From Poteriospumella lacustris (Eukaryota; Sar; Chrysophyceae; Chromulinales; Dinobryaceae): a stretch of DNA of 64,000 nucleotides. The notes beneath the pieces are model-generated. The model was given only the letters and a program-made list of their open reading frames with translations. It ran no database searches and had not been told where the DNA came from. The stretch's first letter is position 1. Every line of letters starts with the position of its first letter. Location of the stretch: the NCBI GenBank assembly GCA_008000375.1, contig SMOI01000128.1, positions 14,730 through 78,729 of the forward strand, written 5' to 3'. Positions 12,043 to 23,000 of this stretch are shown piece after piece. A program made the position numbers and the translations under genes.

Positions 12043-12698
12043 GATTGGATGCGTGTAGATTCGCAGCGGAGGAGTCGAAGTGCTGCCCGGCTTTCCTTGC
12101 AGATCTCGTAACACGAATGATTCTCACCAAGAAATCAAGCCCACAACTCTTGGTCGGTGTTGGGAAATGAGCCACCAAGTAACTAACTACTCGATAAATT
12201 TGGATGGGTCCACTTCTTCAAACAAGTGGCAGCAATGTCGTCGTCATCATGCCCGCCCACCGACACAGTGACAGTACAGTTACCTGTGCGACCTTACACA
12301 TGTACACATGTACACAATGACATGGTTCAGACTGTGATATCAATTTCTTCCTATAGATCGCAATGTAAACAAATTGAACAAGACCCTCACAACGAAATAT
12401 GTTGCGAGCGACAGATAATCTATTCGGCGAAGTCGAGTATTTATCGAACGAGGGGTGTTTGTATTCACACGTCCCGAAATACAAACATCCTTGTGGGAGC
12501 TGTATTGATACGACAGGGTTCCGTACTTCAATTACTTACAGTGGCAGTGCGGAGCCTTCAGCGTTCCCAGGAAAGCAAGGGGTGCTCATCAGGTACCAGT
12601 CCAGAGGAATGAAGCTTCATACGTTGTAGCATACAACCAAATCGGCCCAATTTTACACTTCTTGCTCCTATCTTGAAGATTATGACCAAGCAAAGCAT
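12043..12698. other. Intergenic gap between ALG11 and eIF3j (both -)
   Basis: This 656-bp gap should hold the ALG11 promoter and the eIF3j 3' UTR. An alternating ACATGTAC repeat lies near 12295-12316. A 128-codon open frame on the + strand has no recognisable feature and is probably chance. Confidence 0.35.
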
Positions 12699-13448
12699 TT
12701 ACATGAAGTCGTCCTCAATAGCGCTGTACGCATCATACTTGTCCACCCTGTCGAACTCTCCTCCGAATTTCTCTGCGTGTTCCTTGGCCTTCTTCTTTCG
12801 CTCTGCTGCAGTTTCCTTTGGTGCTTCACCCTTCTTTCCGGCAGCGGGCTTAACTTTGGTATCCCGAATCGCCTTGATTTGGTTGCTGATTTCATCCAAA
12901 GACTCTGCTGTAATGGCGCTTCCCTTCAAAAGCTTCGAAAGACCTTTGTAGAAAGCGATCACATTGAAAGCAGTCGAGTCTTGCAAGCGCACAGCGACCA
13001 AGTTTCCAAAGTCGAAGTGATCACCATTGGTGGTGAGAGGAATTCCGCCCAAACCAGTGGCCTTGGGCTTGGTGGAAAACGCTGCAGGGGCAGCAGGGGC
13101 AGCAGGGGCGGCAACAGGCTTGGATGCAGCAGCTGTTGGTGCAGGAGGGGCGCTCATTCCATCAAACAATTCGTTGGTAAGTTCGTGGTCAGCCTCCTCA
13201 ACTTGCAATCGTTCTCGTCGGCGACGCTCTTCGGCTGTCTCTTCCTTGATCTTGGTGGCCTCCAACTTCTTCAAAAAGGCCGCCTCGCCTTCAGCAGCCT
13301 TCTTTGCTTTTTGCTCTTCAGACATCTTGGAAACGACGGGCTGAGCATTCAGCTCCTTTTCCAGAAGGTCCTCTTCATCACGAACAGCGGTGGCACCAGT
13401 GTTCAACGTGGGCACAAAGTCGTCGTTTTCCCAATCGTCGTCGGACAT
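12699..13448 (-). CDS. EIF3J: Translation initiation factor eIF3 subunit J (Hcr1)
   Basis: Single exon, 249 aa (human about 258). eIF3j is a loosely bound eIF3 subunit that sits near the 40S decoding site and helps initiation and ribosome recycling. Family marks are the acidic N-terminus MSDDDWENDDFVP, a charged middle with coiled-coil character (EEQKAKKAAEGEAAFLKKLEATKIK, here as two parts around residues 60-95), the conserved core FGNLVAVRLQDS (about residue 155), a basic Lys-rich segment, and the C-terminal SAIEDDFM that matches the EDDFM-type end of the family. A short Ala/Pro linker (AAPAAPAAPAA) is present. The start at 13448 is the first ATG; two more in-frame codons upstream begin with TTG and are not used. 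It diverges from the AKTIP-like gene over 414 bp. Confidence 0.92.
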   Translation of the reverse strand: MSDDDWENDDFVPTLNTGATAVRDEEDLLEKELNAQPVVSKMSEEQKAKKAAEGEAAFLKKLEATKIKEETAEERRRRERLQVEEADHELTNELFDGMSAPPAPTAAASKPVAAPAAPAAPAAFSTKPKATGLGGIPLTTNGDHFDFGNLVAVRLQDSTAFNVIAFYKGLSKLLKGSAITAESLDEISNQIKAIRDTKVKPAAGKKGEAPKETAAERKKKAKEHAEKFGGEFDRVDKYDAYSAIEDDFM

Positions 13449-13862
13449 TTTCAATGTAGGTAAAATAGACTGATACTAGAGCACAAGGCAATAGAAATGT
13501 GAATACCAAGAGCACCAGCAGACAACAGCGACGATCGCCTTCTCCCACTTTTCTCCAAGGGCCGCACCGCAGCAACAGCAAACAAAGCAAAGCATCACGG
13601 TGACGAATCAACAGGTGGTCGGAAACTTTGGCTGCAACTTAGGCGGCGAATGTTGAAAGTGAAGCTTACTTAGATGCTTTTTGGAGATATATACCCGTTT
13701 TGGTTTTGTTTGTTTGTTTGTTTGTTTGTCGTTCTGAGGTTCAGGGTGGAGCGGGTCTGAATGATCGCGAGGTTATCAAACACATTCAATTGATGGAGTT
13801 GGAAGATTGAAGCATCCTTTTTGTCTATTGTTTCGGGGACTTGTTGTCCGAACGTTTGAAAA
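13449..13862. other. Divergent promoter region with (GTTT)n run
   Basis: This 414-bp gap between the starts of eIF3j (-) and the AKTIP-like gene (+) should carry both promoters. A GTTT tandem repeat of about 27 bp lies at 13703-13729. An A/T-rich GGAGATATATACC lies just upstream of it and could be a TATA-like element for either gene. Confidence 0.4.
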
Positions 13863-14797
13863 ATGGATACGTCTTCGTCTCATCTCAAGGACATCCGTTT
13901 GGAGATGGAGTTTAAGTATCTCATGAACAATGCTCCTCAAGGTGTCTATGTTCTTCCGGAGTTTGATCATATTCGGGCGTTGCATGGTGTGATCTTTGTA
14001 CGGCGAGGACTATTCCACGACGGCGTTTTCCGCTTTCGCATTGACCTGCCACCAAACTACAACGAATTCAATTCTCATCCTATCGTAACCTTCACCCCTC
14101 CTATCTTTAATCCGCTTGTGGACCCAGTTACCGGCCAGCTCGATCTAAAAATTGATGAAAAGTTGTTGGAGTGGCATCCGGATAGGCACTTCATCATCAC
14201 CGCCATCACATTCGTCAAGAAGATATTCTACCTCAAGAATTACGACGGATTTCTGCGCATTCCTAATGCAGAGGCGAAGCATTTGTAAGTTTATGCACGT
14301 CGTCGTTATTTGAACTTGTCATTTGATTCAAATTGTGTGTGGTTCTCGAAAGGTTTGACACAAATAAGGAGGAATTTCTCCGGCGAGTACAGCAAACGGT
14401 AGATGAGTCGTTGACGAGAGTGTACGACATCCCTCCACCCACAAATCCTTTGATTTTCACGGAACCAAAGCCTGCACATCAAGAAATGGTAGCAACCACT
14501 ATCTATAACAAGAAATCATCAACACAACCGAGCAGCGTAAAGAAAAGTCCCGGTGTCGAGGATGAAGACAATCGACTGACATCGTCGTTCTTCCGAAGTC
14601 GAATTGATGAGGGTGATCTTCCTTCTGCGTCGAATCGAAACACAGTGGATGGAGCTATCGCAGAAATTGAGAAGTTCATGCAGGACACTGACATATCGAC
14701 TGAACTAAGCAGCTCTCCTCAGAAGGGGCAGAATGCCTCCGCATTGGATATTTCGGTCGATTCAGTCGATCGCCCCTTGTCCATTAACGATCTGTAG
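13863..14797 (+). CDS. AKTIP: AKTIP/FTS-like ubiquitin E2 variant (UEV) protein
   Basis: Exons join(13863..14284, 14353..14797), 288 aa (human AKTIP 292). AKTIP/Fused Toes is an inactive E2-like protein of the FTS-Hook-FHIP adaptor that links cargo to dynein. The UBC-fold region (about residues 12-145) keeps PQGVYVLPEFD, LHGVIFVRRGLFHDGVFRF, the Pro-rich PPIFNPLVDPVTGQLDL and a C-terminal helix ITFVKKIFYLK. The catalytic cysteine expected downstream of the HPN-like strand is absent, as in the AKTIP family, so this is a UEV and not an active E2. The C-terminal third is Ser-rich and unlike the human protein. The intron is 68 bp; its acceptor (TCTCGAAAG) has a poor pyrimidine tract, but the joined frame LFDTNKEEF matches the family. 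Confidence 0.88.
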
Positions 14798-15134
14798 AAA
14801 TCATATACTTGAGCATAATACCATGAAATATGATAAACAGTTTTTCCGGGCGTGTTTCCCTCCTTGTAATCTCGGTTGTCCCAGTGCCGTACCTCTAGAG
14901 GTGGTTCGCGCATTACGAACGAGGCGTTTCGTTCTTGTGAGAGGGAGCGTTTGCGATGGCGATGGGCATCAGAAGACTTCGCTCACTTTTCAGATGAATT
15001 TAAACCTAAGTTGGGGTGATTCGATCATTCTCGTGAATAAGAATATAGCACGAAAGCTGTTGTGTTGACGTGAAGCCTCAAGGAGAGAAAAACACAGTTG
15101 ACTGACTCTACTTTTCGCGTGATAATCACAAAAA
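14798..15134. other. Intergenic gap between two + genes
   Basis: This 337-bp gap between the AKTIP-like stop and the kelch gene start holds a 3' UTR and a promoter. I see no repeat or RNA gene in it. Confidence 0.3.
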
Positions 15135-17981
15135 ATGAGATCGCGGATGATTGGATGGCTGCTTCTCTTCGCGGGTCTTCTCACCGCGCAAACGCAATTA
15201 ATTGCAGAATTGGACACTATTTTGGGACCTCGGTTCGGCCCCATCCCCAATTCTGCCGTACAAAGTGCAAATTCACTGACGACAACGAACACCAAGTACA
15301 CCCTTGTGGACCAACCTCAACAATCGTACATCAACGACTCGGCAATTACAATTGTTTGGAATTATAATGGCGTTAGTGTCGGATCGGGGTTTCCACGTGG
15401 CTTCATCGTTGAGCTTTCCACCGGCAAGAATAATCTCGATTTCGAGGAGATAGCTGAAATTGATAACCCTATTCCCGATACCATCTCGGGCGGAACTTTT
15501 TCCTCTACTTACACCATCGGTGGACTTCTACCTCTATCTATATATAATGTTCGCGTGAAACCTGTGTTTCTCGTCGCGGGGGCGGGATTTCCTTCAACCG
15601 TTTTGACGTTTACCACTCTCAGATCCCCAATCGATTACTGGGAAGCCATTCTTCCGAGGCGAACGTCAAAACAGGCGTTTGGTCGAGGATTCGGATCGCC
15701 ATTTAGCACAAGACCTTTATTAGACGAAGGGGTTGAAGTGTTTGGACAGAGAAGTCATGAAAGCAGTCTGTGGTATTCCGACGCGCCGACCGACCGCACG
15801 AACGTGTTTCCCAGCGGTCGCCGAGGGCATTCGTGGACTGTGTTCGATGGAAAGGTGTATATGTTTGGAGGAAGAACCAATGGTAAGTACTGTCATGAAT
15901 GGGTGGGGTATTCTTGACTGCTTAACAAAACGTGTCTGTGTGCTTTCCTCATAGGATACTCGTGCGCGAATACGGTCATGAATACGATGGATTTGGGCTC
16001 CTTGGATTCAGGAATTTTGAATTACCCATGTACTGTTCAGACAGCAGAAGTATCGGAGTTATGGTCATTTGATGTGAGCACGTTTGTTTGGGAGCAATTG
16101 AATACGACGTCCACGTTGACCCCGGGTGCGAGAGAGCAGCACAGTGCGGTCGTGATTGACAACGAAATCTATGTTTTCGGCGGGAAGAGTCGCCATCGCG
16201 AACTAGACACGGTTTCGATTGGTTCTTTCACTGGAATTGACAACGACATCACCAAGAATAATCCTTACCGCGTTCAGGATGTTGTGTACCAAGATATATG
16301 GAAATTGGTCCTCGACAAACAGGTGACCAAGCAGTTCTGGTACACACAAAGCACCTTACCCACGCCGCTCACACAAACGTCACGAGTTCTGCTATCCATT
16401 ACACCTGTTCCACGCGACTATTATCCTAAGAAGCCTAACGTAACATACGCTACCGCGAGTGATGTCGATGGCAATCTCTCACCGTACGTGGACAATCCCC
16501 GTCAGGGCTACTGCATTCAAGACGTAACGGTCATGGTAAGCACAATTCGTTTATGCATCTCGGATATTAACATCTAATGTGGACTAACGTCTCTTGTGGC
16601 ACAGATGACGTTTTATCATCCATGTTTGTCGCAGGTGCAAATGTCCATCACAGGCCCCGGGCCTCAATCTGCATCGGCGAACTACTTCGCCTCAGGCAGC
16701 AATTTGAACATTCGTTTGTTGAATGCTGGAGTGACAAACATTGAGTCTGTCGATTCTGCTGGGAGCTGTGTTGGTGGGGCTCATACATTCGTTTTCAATG
16801 ACAATTTCGACAACGTGTACGAGGATCTACCAAATCCGTCGGGCTCCGATGCCCTGACGCACCCTACCGATGTCTTCTACTTGAAACCGGCTGGTCAACT
16901 GGCACAGTTCAAAGGACATTCGCCATTGACCAATTGGACCGTGATCATTGAGGATACTACCAATGACAATCTGGTGGGAACGGTCTTGAATTATTCCATT
17001 GCGTTCACGACGCGTAAGTGCTTCCCGGTCTACACTTGGGTGAATCTGACGAACAGTCAAACGGCTCAAAATACGCAACCGCCTGCACGGTATGGTGCGC
17101 TATCATTGGTTCATGATCGCTCGTTGTTTATCTTTGGCGGACGAGACAAAGCCGATCGTCCGTTAAATGACCTGTACCGTTTTGACGTGGACACGCAGAT
17201 GTGGGTGCAGCTGACGCCCGCAGCTGATTTCTACAGCACTGGTGTTTACATGACGCGTACGGGCAATAGTGCCGGAGCCAATTATGTGTTGACATCGTGG
17301 GGATTGTTCCGTTTCGCAGGGTATTTCCGTAATCCGGTATCGGCGGTGCAGAACAATGGGGTGGCTCAGCGTTCCAACTATGACAATCGAGTCTACCTCT
17401 TGGATCCTGTGACCATGCAATGGAAGGAAATAGCCATCTCTTTGTTCAATGACACCCCATCCAATCCTCAGTTGTCCAGTTTGATGAACACGCCTATTCC
17501 TCGTTATCTATCGGGCACGGCCTTTCTACCTGCGTCAACTTTTAATTGGCATAGTCAACACTACCTCGCGGCCCTGGAAGTTGCCCCTGGCTCCAGTGCG
17601 GCTAGTATCGATCGGGTTTTATTTGATGCGAATATCTTTTCGTTGCAAGCGAATTTCCAATCCTCTGTAGCGGACAGTTTGTTAGTGTTTGGAGGGTTTG
17701 ATGGCGCGTCGGGAGTACTGGATGATGGTAGCTCGGGTGGTCTTTTGAACGACTTGTATCTCTTGCGGTTGAATACGTTGTCGACAAGTGCTTCACGATC
17801 AACCAAGGAAGCATACAGGGAAACTCATTGTCGATGGCGTTCGACAAGCACTGCTGTTTCCCGAGATCGTGTTCGTTCATGTCTGGTGGGAACATCCTCA
17901 GCATCTGCTGCTCAGCCTTGTGTGTTCAGAGACTTGCTCATGTTGTCGTGGTGCCAAGGAGACAATCAATCCGTGCGATAA
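15135..17981 (+). CDS. Secreted FN3-like / kelch / P-domain protein
   Basis: Exons join(15135..15882, 15955..16535, 16605..17981), 901 aa. The N-terminus is a signal peptide (MIGWLLLFAGLLTA), so the protein is secreted or on the surface. Residues about 55-162 look like a fibronectin type III fold (ITIVWNYNG, RGFIVELSTG, YNVRVKPV). Kelch motifs follow (GRRGHSWTVFDGKVYMFGG near 228; HSAVVIDNEIYVFGG near 340), then a proprotein-convertase-like P domain (about 443-585, with LAQFKGHSPLTNWTVIIED), then at least two more kelch repeats (YGALSLVHDRSLFIFGG, SLLVFGGFDG). The last about 70 residues are Cys-containing (HCRWRS, PCVFRDLLMLSWC). Kelch repeats form beta-propellers; a P domain inserted between kelch repeats is unusual. 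Adhesion or matrix binding is plausible but inferred. The splice phases all close. Confidence 0.8.
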
Positions 17982-18227
17982 AATTACAGTATAGGCCAAC
18001 TGGATGGATGTAAATCTATGTGAGTAAGTCTCTAATTCCCAAAAGTGAAACGTACTTCGTACGTCCGACCACTGACGGGTCAGGAAGCCTTTATTGGACC
18101 GTCATATGTCCGTCACACCGCACTGAGTGAGTCTCTGCAGTCCTTTCGTCATCCGTCGGTCACAGAGAGTCTCTCCCAGCGATCAGTGTCCGTCTGTTCA
18201 GTGGATGAGTAGATGAGCTGACCTGTC

Positions 18228-18273
18228 CTTGCTGGGTTCGAGTGCGCGCGAAGCGCGCGCTCAGACCATAGCT
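18228..18273. repeat. 46-bp hairpin repeat, copy 1
   Basis: First of two identical 46-bp repeats spaced 85 bp apart. Inside, GAGTGCGCGC and GCGCGCGCTC pair over 10 bases around a GAA loop (18240-18262), giving a very stable hairpin with one G-T pair. Confidence 0.95.
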
Positions 18274-18312
18274 AAGCGTGAAGATGTTGTTGATAGTTTT
18301 GTCTTAGTCGGA

Positions 18313-18358
18313 CTTGCTGGGTTCGAGTGCGCGCGAAGCGCGCGCTCAGACCATAGCT
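18313..18358. repeat. 46-bp hairpin repeat, copy 2
   Basis: Second copy of the 46-bp repeat, identical by eye to 18228-18273, with the hairpin at 18325-18347. The sequence between the copies is unique. Confidence 0.95.
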
Positions 18359-19673
18359 TCGCGTTAAGTGTCGCTTGTCGTTGTGTCTGTACACACTGAC
18401 CTATGCTATATATTGTAATAGATCATAAAAAACAAAATTGAGTGTACACGCAGATGTTTCACTTTAGGGGTCATCGCGCGAGCCCTAGTTCTCCACGGTG
18501 AACGAGCTGATGGTGATGATGACAAAAGTTGTCACTGTGAGTGCAGCGACAAGTGACAGCGACACCTGGACTGACCGTTCTCTCTGCTGCGAGCAGAGCC
18601 ACAAAGAGGCCACAAAAAATATTCGAAGGCACTTTTTTTAAAGATCTTTTCGGTTACCAGAATCGATTACCTTAGACGTCAGGATTAGCAAATCTCAGGA
18701 AAAGGAAATGACGAACTGAATCCTTTTTGTGTTCAACCAGAGCAAATGCCGTACTCCAAGTTTTTGACCTGCTGATCACGCGAGTCTTTTCAATGAGTAA
18801 GTCCATTTTCTACCACCATTTCTACCACTGTGAAAATACCTTGAATTGAGCGCAACACACTCATTTCGGCGGAGTCAGAGTTTGAATACATTCTCCTATG
18901 GCTTCATCGATCCATAGCTGTTGCAACATTGATTTGTTCTTCGGAACTCACTGATATCGCGAGCATTTGCTCTCCCATAGCAAATGTCTTGATAAATTTT
19001 GGTTGACATCATATCGGGAATTTGCTTACGTATTTTCTAACGAAATTATTTTGTGATTCTGCAGATGTTGCTGGTATGAATCCTTTGCTACGGCTACCAC
19101 ACAACGCCGAGGATTTCAAGCTTTTTCTTTTTGTTCTTTTGATGCTACTGGTTGATACGAATGAAGTGCGAATGAATGTATGTCGATACGTTAAGAATGT
19201 ATTAGCCCTCAGTGGTCAATATCCCATTTTGCGCTTAAGCTTGCCTTCGAGGTGACTGCAGCGTCAGTACTTACAACCATTCCACAAGTGTAATCTGTAA
19301 TGCATACACCGCACAATATGATCTCCAGTATGTTGAATGACAGTTGCGGCACTTATGAGATCGCTTAAGTTCTCACCCTGTGAAATCGGCAACTTCCGTG
19401 AGTACAAAACAACGCACCACTGTTGGTTCCTGATTAGGGTTTCTGCCAGTCCCTGCAAGTATGACAAACTTTGTAAACGACTTGGATTTGACCTTTACCG
19501 CTTACCTCTTTGAAACGTTCGCCGCGCAATTTTTAAATGCCAGGCGAGAAATCTACCGTCTAATACCTAATACCATCACCACGCACTACACACTGCATTG
19601 CTCACAGACACCCAGATATTCGCAGGAGGCTGTAGTGCGTAGTGCTCACAAAATTTTGTTGTGAAATCGTTCA

Positions 19674-19700
19674 TATAAAAGCGGAAACCCGCTTTTTATA
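19674..19700. repeat. Foldback with T-run (terminator-like hairpin)
   Basis: TATAAAAGCGG (19674-19684) pairs with CCGCTTTTTATA (19689-19700) around a 4-base AAAC loop, with one unpaired T. It resembles a transposon tip or a small-RNA terminator, but no RNA gene was found next to it. Confidence 0.6.
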
Positions 19701-20011
19701 CCAAAAAATGGTGCCACTTTGAGGCAACTTCACCGAAACCAAAGTGGTTCAACGAAACAATCACCTCAACGATTTTTATGTTTGCCAACGGGCCTTCTCA
19801 TCACATTCTAAAGTGATAGTACTATCTCTTGGGACTTCGGACACAATTCTTCGTAGGCCTCAAGGTTTTTGTCAGTGAAACTGTTTGGGAGTTCGAAATA
19901 TCGAGGAAAGGTTGTGGTTCGCAGCGTTTTGCAGGTACGACGCGAAGTGTCTCAGATTTTTGTGAGTTGGGGCTAATCACCAATTTTACCCACCGAAAAG
20001 GTTATTTGAAG

Positions 20012-23000
20012 ATGGTACTGACTTTTACAGTCTCGAAAGATGCCTCTGGGTTCCGTATCCGGTCCTCATCAAGTGGTGATGGTTACAGTGCGTTGGATTG
20101 GGAGGTGTGTTGACATATTCTTCCGACTTTGAACCTACCCACAAAATCATCTGCTTTATCCACTCTTTTCTGTATTCTGCAGGTGACAAGAAGTCATGAG
20201 GACGCAACGGCATTCATTAAGACAGTGTCGGAGGAAGTCGATTCTCTCCACTCTGTGGACGACTTGAATGACGAAAGCCTCTCTGCTTCTCTATGCAAGG
20301 TCGTTGAAACGGTAGGAGACGACCTCTGGAAGTTTCCTTTCTTCGGAAAATTCATTGACGATGGGTATCAGGAACCCTCATTCGTCGCTAAGCTTCAGTT
20401 TGAGGCTTTACAACAAAAGGTACAACTATCATACATTATAACCGCATATATGTGTGTTTGGTGTGTTTTATTTGTACTCTCCCTGCGCAATACCATGTGC
20501 ATCGTTTGGGTCTCACGTCAATTCAACTCTTTATCGCCTTTGCTTCGTGGGATAAACTGATTGTTTATGTATTACGTTGTGTTCTCAGGTTAAGGTGGTG
20601 AGTGGTCAGTTGAGCACATACGAGAATCGTCTGCAAAGTGTCGAGCAGCTGTCGGCAGCAATGATGGAGTCCTTGAGCACACTTATGCGACAGAACATGC
20701 ACAGCACTGCTCGCCACAACTCATTACCGGCAACTTCCGTTCTACCACCTGCAAAATTTGGGCCTAGCGCGGAGGGAAGCGACGACGATTTGAATTCCCA
20801 ACATTCTGAGTCTGATGCATCCGCAGGACCTTTAGGCGCACCACGTCGTCCTACTTTGGATTCGCGTCAGCATTCTGCTCGGTCATTTCCTGACAGCTCG
20901 GCTGGCACGCGTCTTTCGACAGGCACACTGAGTCGAGATGGAATGAATCACACCCCTGAGATCGATGCCGCGTCGCTGGTGTTGTCTCCTCCGGCGGGCG
21001 TCGTCGGAACTGGTGCAGATATCTACAACCGGGCGGACCCTCATTTATCCAGTGGTCAATCCCATGATGAAGCCAAGCAAGAATCTTCTCACGAGGATCC
21101 TGCTGCATTAGTTGCTGCTCGAGTGAAAGAAACGCCAGTGGAAGACCGTCTCAAATTGCCGACCTCCTTCGACGACGAGACGGAACGTCTTCTGCGCATG
21201 ATCAGTCCCCACGAACAACAAGTTCAATTTCGAGATGCTGCTATATCTATGTTGCAGAATCAAGTCCGCTTGGTCCTCGGTGCCGTATCGTTCGATGCGA
21301 CGCACACGAAGTCGCACTGTTTCCTTCCAACGGATCCGATCCATGTGACCGTCATCTTGTGCCAAGGGCAAATCGCGTACTGGCACAGCGCTGTGGCCGA
21401 TCGTCTGCGTGCCTTGTCTGAGCATGGGCCTGAGGCAGAGTTTACTCCAGGACACAACACCAACTCGATCACGGTGGTAACGGTCCAAGAAAATACGGAC
21501 GATGCTCAACGTGCGGCGATGAGTCACGTGTCGACAGTGGCGCTGATCCACGAAGTCAGCGGGTTCAAAGTTACGTGCAAGATTGGCGAAATCGACGTGG
21601 AAATATCGGTCAACAACCGAAACATTTTGTGCACCGTCGCTCTTATTGACGAGTTCAACGTCGTCGTGGGGCGCGACAATTTGTTCAAACGATCGTTGTT
21701 GTTGATTCGTGCTTGGTGGCTTCATGAAACGACAACTGTGTTCAACACCGCGATGAGCCATTTCCTGTCAGACCAAGCTTTGTTGTTTATGACAGTAGCC
21801 GTGTTCAATTTACACTGGCACGAAATTCGTTCTCCCTTGTACGCCTTGTACTACTTCTTGCAATTGTATCAAGATTACGATGGGAAGTCGCAAGCGATCA
21901 CCGCGCAGGGCATTGTATCATTCACGAACGATGGCAATCAGCCCAACTTGATGAAGCCGGAGCCGCCCCATCTCTTGGATATCGATTGGACATGCAAGAA
22001 CTGGCAACTCTTCAATGTGCACGACCCCTTGAATGGCGATATCCCCGGTGGAGCCCCCACGCAACTCCCTTCCGTGTCCAAGATTCGCTTGCATATGCTG
22101 TACAACACCATGTCGAAGTCGGTTCAACGATTTGAGCGCTTTGGCTTCAACATTGTGCATCCTTTCACGCATTTGAATGTACTCACTGAAAAGCTCTCCT
22201 CCCGACGTCTCACGCTGCTGAGTCAGATTTTTAAAACGGCGTTCACCCAATTGCAAACTGTTTTGGATGGTACCAAATCCGTGGGCAATACACCGAGACT
22301 GCCTGAAGGCCTGGAGAAGTCCGCAGAAGTAGAGGGAATGGGCTCGATTGCGTTGTTTTTTCCCGCGGTGGTTCAGCGGTACAGTAGCACTTGGCGTCCG
22401 GATGTTTTCGGCAATCATCTGCCTGCATCGTTCCTGTCGGTGGATAATTTGGTGAAGATGGACGCACGTCAGGTCTCGATCATGGAGTATGTCGAATACT
22501 GCAGCTTTGTAGCTGACTCTGTGATCACTGAATCGGCCGTGTTGACGTTCTGCATTGACTTGCTGACTTGGCGTGGACCGTTGCCCACCGGCGAAGTTGG
22601 CAAATTGCTCAGCGAGGCCACCACGATTCCCAACTTGTCACACAAGTTGCGAGAGAAATTTGGCGGTTTGAAGAAGTTCATCGAGCGATATCCTTCTCTT
22701 TTCGTGTTCTCGAACGACCATCCATTCAACCCGCATGTTTTGCTGCGTAAGAATCTGTCGACGGAGAATCTGGAGTTGATTGATCGTGGAATATTCCCCG
22801 TTCACTTGATTTCCAAAGCAGCGAGACAAGTCGGCAACAAGAAGACTTCGCTTGCGCAGCCTGCCGCTGCCACTGTCACTGCCACAACCACAGCCACAGT
22901 AAGTGGGGCATCCGCCAGCGCGGCTGGAGCGGCCTCAGGGTCGTCAGGGTCGGTCAAAGCCGGCTGGAATGCGAATGGCTTGCCTCCTGCTGCAGGGGGT

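Larger units (their letters stand above)
18038..18469. mobile_element. MITE-like element with 14-bp terminal inverted repeats
   Basis: A 432-bp non-coding segment is bounded by CCCAAAAGTGAAAC (18038-18051) and the reverse complement of CCCTAAAGTGAAAC (18456-18469), which differ at one of 14 bases. It contains two 46-bp direct repeats, each with a GC-rich hairpin, and a small palindrome CGTACTTCGTACG near the left end. There is no coding capacity and no clear target-site duplication in the flanks. It begins 56 bp after the kelch gene stop. A miniature inverted-repeat transposon is the best reading; a chance pair of termini cannot be excluded from one copy. Confidence 0.5.
17982..20011. other. 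Repeat-rich 2-kb intergenic region
   Basis: No gene was found between the kelch stop and the nucleotidyltransferase start. The left part holds a MITE-like element (18038-18469). The right part has several small inverted repeats: ACAAAATTTTGT (19648-19659), a 27-base foldback with T-run (19674-19700), and CCACTTTG/CAAAGTGG (19714-19721 and 19740-19747). Short open frames such as 19022-19255 have no recognisable content. The region looks like a landing site for small transposons and also carries the downstream gene's promoter. Confidence 0.5.

Noticed and set aside
12226-12612. 128-codon + strand open frame
   Set aside because: No domain, mixed composition and no splice context; it lies in an A/T-richer gap and looks like chance.
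18240-18347. CRISPR-like repeats
   Set aside because: Only two copies, in a eukaryotic context, within a transposon-like element.
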